DNA from: Chloromonas sp. AAM2
Taxonomy: Eukaryota; Chlorophyta; Chlorophyceae; Chlamydomonadales; Chlamydomonadaceae
Length of the DNA stretch: 23,231 nt
Direction of reading: 5' to 3'
NCBI GenBank assembly: GCA_004335635.1
Contig: QAXH01005324.1
Span: 1 to 23,231, forward strand
Part shown: positions 1 to 9,000 of the stretch, one piece after another
Layout of the letters: every line of letters starts with the position of its first letter
Numbering within the stretch: the first letter of the stretch is position 1
Program-made: the position numbers and the translations under genes
Notes under the pieces: generated by a model
Databases searched by the model: none
What the model was told of the DNA's origin: nothing
Seen by the model: the letters and a program-made list of their open reading frames with translations, nothing else

Positions 1-2
1 TG

Positions 3-660
3 TGTAAGGCCGCTGTGGCACACCCCCACAGCAGCCCTGCAGGCAACCTGACCCCCACTGCCCAGACCATCATGTCACGCTACAATCGTCTTCACTTCGG
101 GTTGGACGTGCCGACCTCCATCCAATCCAAACTTGTTCTAAGAATACGCAGACAGCTTGAATGTGAGGGTGTCATCTCGTGAGCACGCCAGGTCTGCCTG
201 CCAGCTGCCACCTCGCCACGATCAGCATGTTGCGAACCGCGTTAACGACATGGTCCCACCAGGATGAGGGGGTGGGTTCTTGACAATGTGCGTGCCTAAC
301 GCTTGTAGAGGCCTTGTTTACAGATACAACATGCACAGGCCCAGCCGATCGTGGCAGCAGGCCGCATGCATTCAAGCATGCTAACATGCAAGATCATTAA
401 CATATTTTGCAGCTCACTCTGGCGCCTTGCCAAGCCAGCCTACTGGAACCATGCATCGTCTCACTGTACAGATAAAGAGACCGTCACTGTACTTATAATG
501 ATTCATGAAGAAGTGAATGGCGAGGGTCTACCAGGGCATTGCCTGACTGACGCGTCCAGTCCTACAACAGGGGCTGGCACGCTACAAGCCACTTGAACCG
601 CACTTTGCGCAGCTGCTGGAGCGCCCACTGCTGATGGACATCAAGCGTAATAAAGTGTAA
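3..660 (+). CDS. Possible 3'-terminal exons of an unrecognised upstream gene (partial)
   Basis: A frame open from position 3 to the TGA at 180 reads protein-like, including SRYNRLHFGLDV and IQSKLVLRIRRQLECEG. Acceptors lie at 31 and 42, and a good GTGAGC donor starts at 179 (a weaker GTGTCA at 169). A second open stretch, from an acceptor at 559 or 570 to the TAA at 658-660, encodes GLARYKPLEPHFAQLLERPL followed by LMDIKRNKV. Joining 168 to 560 keeps the frame but uses the weak donor. The strong donor leaves phase 2, so an unseen exon between 190 and 540 would then be needed. AATAAA at 649-654 and TGTAA at 656-660 overlap the stop, so they are probably not poly(A) signals. I do not recognise the family. 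The 5' part of the gene lies outside the window. Confidence 0.4.
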
Positions 661-917
661 GCTGACAGCGAGCAGTGCTGAAAGCGAGCAGAGCCACGAC
701 CCAAAAGCCTGCTTGATGTGACCTGCACCACATCAATGATGTGATGTGACCAGTAACGCCAGCAGCTGCTCCCTCGTCTGCCGACACCGAATTGTTTAGC
801 CCCGACTTGCGATTCTGCCTCCTTGTCTGCTGGCTCATCCAGCACGCGGCATCTCGAAAATCCTTTCCAGAACACCATCTTTCACACGGCAGCTCGAAAA
901 CCCTTCCCACCATCCCC
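661..917. other. Short intergenic / 5' leader region
   Basis: This stretch lies between the putative upstream stop and the first ATG of the DUF2301 gene. It should hold that gene's promoter and 5' UTR and the end of the upstream transcript. I see no TATA box or repeat. Overlapping open frames here have no recognisable content. Confidence 0.5.
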
Positions 918-3900
918 ATGCGACCTACCCTTTCCCTCGGTCAGTTGCAAAGGCCTCAGTGCATGGCCAGCCAATGGCACAGTTTCAGAGCACCTGCAGC
1001 ATGCCACCCTGCCGGGTGTAGCCGGTCTGTGGCCTGGCATGCAACACAAGGCTGGTCTGGCGCAGCAGCTGCACCAAACATCAAACGGAAGCACCGCAGT
1101 GCATGCACCAGAGCTTTGAATACTTCTAAGGGTGAGTCAGTGCCGGTCCGAAGTGTCAGTATTCATCCATTGCATCATCAGTGATCCGATCCCATCCGTT
1201 CAAGAAGCAGAAGCCGAAGGTTGTACCAGAACTATTCTATGTTCCAGAATGTACCAGAATTATTCTTTCACGTCACTAGACTTGGGCTCTGCAAGTGGCA
1301 ACACACCCCTGTGCAGTGGGCCATTGATGTAGGTTTTTGAGTCAGGGACAAACTCACGGGTAGGCCTTCTTAGCATGACGTGTTCTATGCAGTGAAGCAT
1401 AGGCTAGATTGGCCATGGCGCATTGCTTGACACCCGCAATTCGTAAACACAGCTATAAGCATTGCAATTTGTTGAAATCTCACCTGGGTTGGCTGGCTGT
1501 ACAGAGGTGTTCGAAGGGCGGTTTGGTCCCTGGAGTGTGGAGCCGGAGGATGTCACAGAGGTCACCCTCTACCGAGTGGGAATCAGTGTTGCAACGGCAG
1601 GTAAGGTGCAGGCCGAGAAACGTGGAAGGCAGGAAAGAGCACTTTGTCGGAAGCTGCTGCAAAATAAAGGTTATCAAGGGAAAACCATCATAGGTCAACG
1701 GGCAGCCAGCACACACTGTGGAAGGCTGCACTTTCGTACCCAGCAGCAATCAGGGATTCATTTATGCGTGCAGCCATGGACGTTCAATACCGAAGAACCA
1801 AGGTCAATGCTGGCCAAAAACAGAACGTGTTTTTCGTGAAATGTGCTGCAGCTGTTGCGGTTGGCAGTCTCCCAGCGCTCCTGCCCGGGGATGCGGGTGC
1901 GGCAGCCCAGCAGGCCCTGCTGCCCCTGCTGGACCCAATAGTCCTCCTGGGCTCTGCAGGCCTGGGCGCATCACTCTTTCTCATACACATCTACGTGGAT
2001 CCACTCAAGAAGGCATTGCAGGTGATGGCCACATGATGCACGTGGTGCATGTGACCTGTACCGCAGAAACGTCATGCTTGTGGTGATGTTGTATGCTGAC
2101 ATCTTGCATGTTTCAGGCCATGCAGGTGCTCGACAGATCGGAATGCTGTCATGCTCAGGCTGATATACTGGGAGCAGGGTCTGGCTCTTTCAGCTAGCTG
2201 CAGTATGCCTTGTGCTCCAGGCAACCTGACATAGCAATGCATGGCCTGGCAAGGCACAGACAATTGAGCATTGCTCTCAGCCACTGTTGCCGCCAGCGTG
2301 TTCATACAATCCGAGTATCCCACGGCATGTCTGCCTACGGTTGAGCTTGTACCTCCCTTGCTCTGCAGGCGTTCTGGCTGCTTGGCACGTGCGGCAGCCT
2401 CTGGCTCATGGCCACCCAGGACGCTCCCGCAGCCGTGTATGTGGCCCAGAACCCATGGGCGGTGTGGCTGGTGGGGCCGCTCTTCGCGTCAATCACAGGT
2501 GGGTGGATAGCCAGGAGGGCAGGGAAAATCAAGGCAGGGAAGGACAAGGTGGGCATACAGCTGTTCATGGCAGAGGGGGGGAAGGTCAGGCAGGCAGGCA
2601 GAAAGCAAATGAGAGTGTGCGGAAAGACACTGCCTGAAGGGAGCATTGCCAGTGGGATCTGCAGACCTTGGTTCTGCCTGCTGTCCAGCTCCTTCCTCGC
2701 TCTGCTTATTTTCGGCATAGGTGTGGCCTTCAAGGAGGGTCTGTGTTATGGCAAGGCGGAGGCGGCTGCTCTCTTCATGGTGGTGCCGCTGCTGCTCCTG
2801 GGGCACCTGACACAAGTAGGCATAACCTACCACATGACATGTCTTACAGCGAACAACGTCCATGTGGTGTTGAACATGCAGTGTGCCTATTCTCTCTCGC
2901 TGCTATGCCCTGGCTGATCCGACAGCCAAGCTAGCCTCCTCTCAGATAATGGTCTGCTGGGGTGTATTCCTCTAGGGCAGTGCTTGTAGTGGTGCAGTGG
3001 CAGGCTCAGCTTACTATACCAAACCTGGCAATTAGCATCCATGCGATGTTATGGCAGTGTCCCTGGAGTATCCATGCAGTGTTCATGTCAGGTAGGTGTT
3101 TGTTTGCCTCTTCGTCTATTTGACACGCCTCCTAAGCTTGGCAATGAGCTGGGTACAGTATACATGACTGTTCTGCACCGCAGTTGCAACCCCACACCAA
3201 AGTTCAGCATGTCTGACGTGCCCAATCAATATAGGGGTGCTCACTCCAGAATCTGGAATGTGATACGTGCATCTAATGAACCTATGGCCGGTTTATGCGG
3301 TTTTGTCAGTGCATCCATGGTTGCCTTTGTGCTGGTGCAGTTGGTGCCTGTGGATGGTCAGAGGGCGCTACTGGCCGCCATGGTGGTAATCATGACTGTG
3401 TTCGCAGCACGCAAGTACACGCAAGTAGGTGCTCAAGCCATACAAAACACATGCAAGGGCTAAGGGGGCGTTCCCACGTGGCAAAACTGGATCCAGATTT
3501 GGATACTAATTTGGCCCAAATCTGGAAATACAAATTTGGATTGCGTTCGCACGACGAATTTGGGTCCGAACTTGGATGATACTTTGGGTTCCCAATTAAG
3601 GGGGGGAGGTTATTTGGGTTTTGATTTGGGTAGGGATCACATCAAAAACATGTCCGTTTGACTTGAAACTTTGACCACGTGCCTCAAATGGACCAAGAAG
3701 GTGCCCCCCACTCTCAAAATTGCTGTATACGGCCTACTACACACATAATTACGCACACTCACATCAAATTTACCACTACCGCTGCCCAGGCTGCTGCCCA
3801 GGCTTCTGCTAAGGCTACTGACAGAAGAGATAGGTCTGTTGGCGACCCAGCATGGCATTTCATCACATGAGCAGACAGCAAACGCTAGATCAGCGCAATC

Positions 3901-4570
3901 GAGAAGCTGACCGTCAAGTGTCCATGCATGCTTGAAATCTGCAACCACTCGCCAGCTGCTCACACAGGTTCCATGTACATGCATCCCCAGAGCAGTTCAA
4001 CAGCTCAACACTGATTTTCGTGAACATGCCAGATTACCATCCCAAATTAGCCTGTCCAGATTTGGGTGCGACTCTACAGCGTGACCGCGGGAAAATTTTG
4101 GGTTCAAATTTGGGCCTCCTCTGCCGCCTTTCAACCCAAATTATTATCCAAATTTGGATCCAAAGTGTTTGCCCAAATTTACGTGTGAACGCACCCTAAG
4201 GCATTTGGGTCAGCAGAGAGTGAATACTTCGAGCGCTGCACTTCACTAGTTGCACAGAGCAGTGGCTGTGTCTGCATTGGCTGTGGGACCACGGGCTTGT
4301 AAACGTTCCGGGTTCATGGCAATGCGGCGCAGCATGTGTGCTGTCCGTGACTGGTGGGCTTGCTGAGTAATATGGGTTTTCTCTGCTATGCCTGTCTTGT
4401 CCAGCCATCGTGCTGTGCTCAATGCTGGTCCTTTGCACGCCTGTCGTTTGCAGCCTATCAAGGATGACATTGGGGATAAGAGCATCTTCACCTTTCTGAG
4501 CAAGAGCCCCCAGGAACAGCAACTTATCCTGGAGCGCACCCGGCAGGGGGTAGACGCGGATGACGCTTGA
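918..4570 (+). CDS. DUF2301-family integral membrane protein, probably chloroplast-targeted (7 exons)
   Basis: Exons: 918-1131, 1505-1600, 1852-2021, 2369-2498, 2721-2815, 3341-3424, 4454-4570. Total 906 nt, 301 residues; all introns are GT-AG and all junctions keep the frame. Residues 1 to about 70 are rich in Arg, Ser and Ala and poor in acidic residues, like an algal transit peptide. A second ATG at 963 (Met16) is an alternative start. The mature part follows the cyanobacterial/plastid DUF2301 pattern: FGPWSVEP and LYRVGIS (res 78-99), LFLIHIYVDPLKKALQ before residue 160, SITGVAFKEGLCYGKAEA (about 200-217), PLLLLGHL, VFAARK, and a C-terminal DDIGDKSIF (267-275). About five or six hydrophobic segments suggest a polytopic inner-membrane or thylakoid protein. 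No enzymatic function is known to me for this family. The last intron is lengthened by a MITE. TGTAA follows 62 nt after the stop. Confidence 0.88.
1223..1266. repeat. Short direct repeat in intron 1 of the DUF2301 gene
   Basis: Two 16-bp copies, GTACCAGAACTATTCT (1223-1238) and GTACCAGAATTATTCT (1251-1266), differ at one base. A related half copy, GTTCCAGAAT, lies between them at 1241-1250. The middle contains TTCCAGAA, a two-unit heat-shock-element-like pattern, but its intronic place and small size make a regulatory role speculative. Confidence 0.5.
3464..4196. mobile_element. Harbinger/Tourist-like MITE, 733 bp, in the last intron of the DUF2301 gene
   Basis: The element is flanked by TAA on both sides (3461-3463 and 4197-4199), the 3-bp target duplication typical of PIF/Harbinger. 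The ends are inverted: the left starts GGGGGCGTTCCCACGTG, and the right, reverse-complemented, starts GGGTGCGTTCACACGTA. Further in, both arms share GGATCC(A)ATTTGGATA-like sequence and repeated AATTTGGG motifs, so each subterminal region is a diverged inverted repeat of about 60-100 bp. An internal copy of the tip (TTGCGTTCGCACGA) lies near 3540. No transposase frame is present, so it is non-autonomous. Removing the element and one TAA leaves an intron of about 293 nt, a normal size for this window. The superfamily rests on tip and target-site pattern only. Confidence 0.8.
4087..4094 (-). promoter_or_regulatory. E2F-type motif inside the MITE
   Basis: GCGGGAAA reads TTTCCCGC on the - strand, a full match to the E2F consensus TTTSSCGC. 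It lies in an intronic transposon, so activity is unknown. Chance occurrence is possible. Confidence 0.35.
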
Positions 4571-4631
4571 AATCATCAACACACAGTGGTGCTAAACGTG
4601 CTTGCAGTGACGGAATGCGTACTGTTCTGTT

Positions 4632-4636
4632 TGTAA
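4632..4636 (+). terminator. Poly(A) signal TGTAA of the DUF2301 gene
   Basis: TGTAA is the usual polyadenylation signal of chlorophyte algae. It lies 62 nt after the TGA at 4568-4570, a plausible though short 3' UTR. Confidence 0.55.
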
Positions 4637-5300
4637 CGGCTAGTCAATGTGGTGTTGGTGCAGGCGATCTAGACAATTCATGGTGTTGCTTGGGAGTTGT
4701 CCTGACGAGGTCTCACAGATTCAAGAAGAGACCGAGAACAGACCATGCAGCAACCAGGCGTGGGAATTTCAAGTCCTGCCCTCCCAGGGGCCTCAGTGCC
4801 AAAAACAAAAGCAGTCGCTGCACTTCATCCACGCCACCCATTTTGGCCACGTCCATCCATCGGAAGCCGCCAGATGGATCCAGGGTTTGCGTATTGCTTG
4901 CTGCAGCTCAACTGAACAGCGCAACCCTAGCAGCAGTCGAGCAGGCAGTGACAAGCCGGAGATTAGGCCAACAACTTGAGCGAAATGCGAAGAATCGCTG
5001 ATACCTGACGTCACCAAAGGTCACATCCAGCATCCACCCAAATTTCCTGCACTTGGGCACCGTACAGGGTTTCTTCCTGCAATGACCAGGAAGGTTGATC
5101 TTAAGGCTGGCACGCTGATGTCTTCCTGAGAGTGGAGTGGGCTATTCGGGCACTTCTCACTGGCCCTGTCCCAGTATTGGCAGTCACCAGCAACACAGTG
5201 GTAGATGACACTAACCCAACACCACACTGTGTACACTTTCACCACCATAACAATTTCACCAAAAAAAAAACTAGTCCCACAGACAACGGACGGTGCCATT
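4637..5300. other. Intergenic region without a supported gene
   Basis: Frames of 110-144 codons are open on the + strand here and overlap each other in different phases. None shows a recognisable domain, membrane segment or consistent splice structure. Part may be the 3' UTR of the upstream gene if TGTAA at 4632 is not used. Confidence 0.5.
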
Positions 5301-5423
5301 CCCAGGCACTGTCCCAGAACTGGCAAACTTCTTTTTTTCCTAGCCACTGGCTGCAATCACAAGATGAAGGGCAAGGGAAGTAAGCAAAAAAAGAAGTTTG
5401 CCGGTTCTGGGACAATTCCTGGG
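5301..5423. repeat. Inverted repeat, 38-bp arms, able to form a long hairpin
   Basis: The left arm at 5301-5338 and the right arm at 5386-5423 match at 35 of 38 positions when one is reverse-complemented, with a 47-nt spacer. Each arm ends inward with seven T or A residues. A third, partial copy (ATTGTCAAACTTCTTTTTT) lies at 5559-5577 in the same orientation as the left arm. It could be a decayed foldback element or, if transcribed, a small-RNA hairpin. No target duplication was identified. Confidence 0.65.
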
Positions 5424-5726
5424 ATGTCAAACTTGCAGCCATGTCCGCATACACATCGTTGGTGCGCACATGGTAGCAGAGGCCGATAGAGCTCACTCAC
5501 TATGTCAATTTGTTTGGGACAGCCGGGTCCACAGGTCGTTCTAGTATCAGACGCAAGAATTGTCAAACTTCTTTTTTAAGGATTAACGGTAGGGTAAGGC
5601 CACTAGGGTAAGGTTAGGGTGGGCCAGACAGAGATGGATTGTTTGCATAACAAGCTTTTCCTGTCCTCGTGTCCATGACTAGAAAGCGCGGTGTGCTGAT
5701 GAGAGCAGTCTTGAACAGCAACAACT

Positions 5727-5734
5727 GCGCGAAA
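5727..5734 (-). promoter_or_regulatory. E2F-type site upstream of the TIMELESS gene
   Basis: GCGCGAAA reads TTTCGCGC on the - strand, a full match to TTTSSCGC. It lies about 325 bp before the TIMELESS start codon. E2F/DP factors drive S-phase genes in plants and algae. Confidence 0.45.
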
Positions 5735-6043
5735 ATCCGTTGAACAAGCTGCAGGATGACGTGTACATACGCGGGCGAGAGATGTTCACTTCACTTCAAG
5801 TGATTACAAGATGTTCACGCACGGAACCGTGCTGCACAAATGCGCGGTGTGCTGCGAGCAACAGAATACTGTGGCCACGTGCGTAACCGCATGATTTCAA
5901 ATCCAACTTGAACTGGAAGTAGCCGTGTGTGAGCTGAGCCAAGCTCCGTGGTGGCTCTGCACGCTGTAGGCCTAGCCTTCTGGATGAGCGCAAGAGCTTG
6001 TAAGCCGTAGTAAAGCCGATTCTGTTCCATCAAAGCGGACAAT

Positions 6044-6053
6044 TTTCGCGAAA
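6044..6053. promoter_or_regulatory. Palindromic E2F-like core just ahead of the TIMELESS ATG
   Basis: TTTCGCGAAA is a perfect 10-bp palindrome holding the TTTCGCG core on both strands, ending 5 bp before the ATG at 6059. It matches 7 of 8 positions of TTTSSCGC on each strand. It could be a promoter element or part of the 5' leader. Confidence 0.4.
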
Positions 6054-6058
6054 TTGCA

Positions 6059-9000
6059 ATGGAGCCTATGGCAGACCAAGAAATGAAGCACAAGGGCCCA
6101 CGCATGGTCGAGGAGAAGGTTAAGCGCGTGGATCCTCTTCTGCTGTCTGTGTCCAGTGGCCTTGGTTCGCTGCGAGAGGATGATCAAGGCCAGCGTGTGT
6201 ACGTTGCAGAAGAGGACTGCTTGGGTAAGAGCTTCATATGGGCAACCATGCGTTGGCAGAGACCTATACATGGGCCACAGCGTTATAGATGGAAGTCCAT
6301 AGCATGCACGACATCCTTCCATGCATCCTACATGCCCCAAGGGATATAGCTCAGGTCCATGAATTCATTGGCATGCACACGGTCCGAGTTGTTTGTGTGT
6401 GGCAACACGACTCTGCACCACGGGCCAGTTAGAGAATCTTCATAGACGAGCCGGGCTTGCCTGCGTGAGCTTAATTTCGTTCTTGTTGCCTTGTGTGAAA
6501 GCACAGCCTAGCCTGCTCGTCCGTGCATCAGCAGGCCTGACCTCCTGGACCCCCAGGATGCTTTATAATTGCTGCACAGCCGCTTGGTGACAAGCCTTGA
6601 CGTATAAACATACTTGGCATGTGCTGCATACCCAGCATGGCAGGAATTCTGATTGCCAAAGTCTCCAGTCGTGCAGACAACCGGTTAGGTTGCAAGAGAT
6701 GGCACACATGGCCGCCTACCATACATGCACCAACCCTGCCATCAGTCTGCATGCCTTACAACCGCTCCATGTGGCATTGCATTGCTCACACAATATGGCC
6801 ATTGGGATGCGCCTTTGCTGTGGGTGCTATAAAGGTGCAAATTTCCATGTCAGCAACCATGTAGACACAGTCCATCAATCTTGAAATGCACGCGCGGAGT
6901 CTTGGGCGCCCATGCATGTCACAAACCATGCTTTCACTCATGTGCTCCCATGCAGAGTGTCTCAAGGACTTGCAGCGATTTCTGCGCAAGGACAACGCAG
7001 ACAGTCGGGACGTGTTCTTCCAGCTGTGCGAGTATGACACAGCCAGGAACGACCTGCTGCCAATCATCATCAGATATGCCGATAACCATGACCTGGTCTA
7101 CAATGCCAGTGAGTGATGCTTGAAACAAAAAAGAAGAAAAATATGTCCTGGGGGCATGTCCGGGTGTGTCATGGAAGCAGGCCATGGCTTTCGAGCCAAA
7201 TGTATCTTGCAACGCACAAACCACTGAGTTCTGCCCATCTTGCAGGTGCTGCTTGCTCAGTTCGTCCCGAACCCTGTTCACAAGTCAGCTCATGGCTGTG
7301 GCCAGCACTCCCACATAAAGCATAACAGAACTAAAGCAGAGACCCACAATTTCAAGAGAGCTGCAAAGCCTTGGGCTGGCCTCCTTGTTGGCCAATGTCG
7401 TTCCTGATTCTTTGCCCCGCAGTCAAGGTGTTGACGTTCCTGACCATGCCCATCAACGCCACCTCAGCACGAGTGGTCACACAGCTCGTCAACCTGCAAC
7501 ACATCAAGGTGAGGCTACAGATGGATGGGGATGTGCAAGGAACCAAACGGAGCACATTACAGTACTCGTACCTTTATGGCTGGTCTGGAACATGCCAGGG
7601 TTGAGAAGCAGCCCACTACAAGAACTCTGCAACGTGCGACGAGGATACGTAGGGTGACATGCAAAACCCTGACTCGCATGCAGCAAACCAGTGGAGTTGA
7701 CATTGCGAAACCCTGCTTTTTACATTACCACTGGGTTGCAGGCACACGGAACCCTGTCCTGCTGTGTGTGTGAATCATAGTGCCTGTGGGTTCCCTGCAG
7801 GAGGGCGCTGTGCACCAGCCCGACGTGCTGGCAGTGATCTGCGGCGAGGCGGCCGAGGCGCTGACCAGGCACCCGCGCATGAACGAGGAGCAGACAGCCA
7901 CTCTGCAGGTGTGCGGGATGAGGGGCTGTGTTGAGGTTGTTGATTACATGGCCTTGAGTCCGTGGAGGACTGCTCAGCGGGGATGGCAAGGGTGTGTGAG
8001 AGGGCTGTGTTGTTGCACAGGGCAGGGCGGGGCAGGACGTATTCAGGACAGCGCACCAGGAGGCTTGGGGAGCGTGTCTGTGCCCTGTCTAGGACAGTTG
8101 GACAGGACCGTATGCTGATGATCAACGAGTTGGCAGACAAGCTTCCAACACATACCTTGTTTGGGACAGCCCGAGAGGGACAATGGACCAGAAGGTCAGG
8201 CAACAGACGCAGCAACCATCAAGTGCAAAGATGAACATACCAGGCAACATCTTGTGTAGGTTGGAATTGGCACGGCCTTGGAGACGACGGCTCGACCTGA
8301 AGCGCTGTGTACTGCTGCGCAACACGCGACCCTGCTCTTTGTTTGTGCAGGTGTGCCTTACTCTTATACGCAATCTGCTGGCCATACCGGACCGAGAGGT
8401 AAGGCGATCCGAGTACTGCAAATTCAGACATGTACTCTGTACTGTGCGGCACAGGCACTGTGAGGGCTTGGTTGTGTCTGCACGACTGACACTTGAAATT
8501 TCTTATGTCTCTCCCACGGCGTTCGGGTTGAGTGTGTTTCAAGCTCAAGGCATGGTCGTGCTTGCCTTAGCAATACCCCAGGAATCGCTTTATTTATCCT
8601 ACTTGACGCTGCCACAGTGTATGACCTGCAGTTAGTTTGCTATAGGCTCAGCCTACGGCCTTGACGCTTCAGCCAAACTACACCAAGTCCTTCGCAATGC
8701 GAGTATGATAATGTTGTGTATGGATGCTTGAGCCATTCTCTGTTTGACTTGTCGGACAATGCAGATGTGAACAGATACTCATTCACTCATTGATTCTCTC
8801 GGTGTTGCTGTTGCCGCCGTGCAGAGCCCCAACTCCGCTGCGGGCTCCCTGTCCCTGAGTGCGGGTGCCGGGCTGCACTGTCGGTTTCTGGCCGCTCTCC
8901 TGGACGCTCATGCCCTGGACCTGCTCACTGCCGTGGCCAAGCATGCAGCGGTGAGTGCGATGGATGCACACTGTAGGTGGACAGCATTTGGTACTTGACT

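Noticed and set aside
649..660. AATAAA and TGTAA as poly(A) signals
   Set aside because: Both overlap the probable stop codon of the upstream exon, so use as a cleavage signal is unlikely.
3251..3340. Hydrophobic in-frame extension (GLCGFVSASMVAFVLVQ) directly before DUF2301 exon 6
   Set aside because: It is open and in frame, but the acceptor at 3340 gives the spacing seen in the family between LLLLGHL and the next helix. It could be an alternative acceptor, not the main form.
4567..5001. 144-codon + strand frame after the DUF2301 stop
   Set aside because: No recognisable domain, no splice logic, overlaps other open frames, and follows a likely poly(A) signal.
5585..5622. Telomere-like TAGGGTAAGG / GGTTAGGG repeats
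   Set aside because: Only a few irregular copies, not a tandem array; chlorophyte telomeres are usually TTTAGGG or TTTTAGGG.
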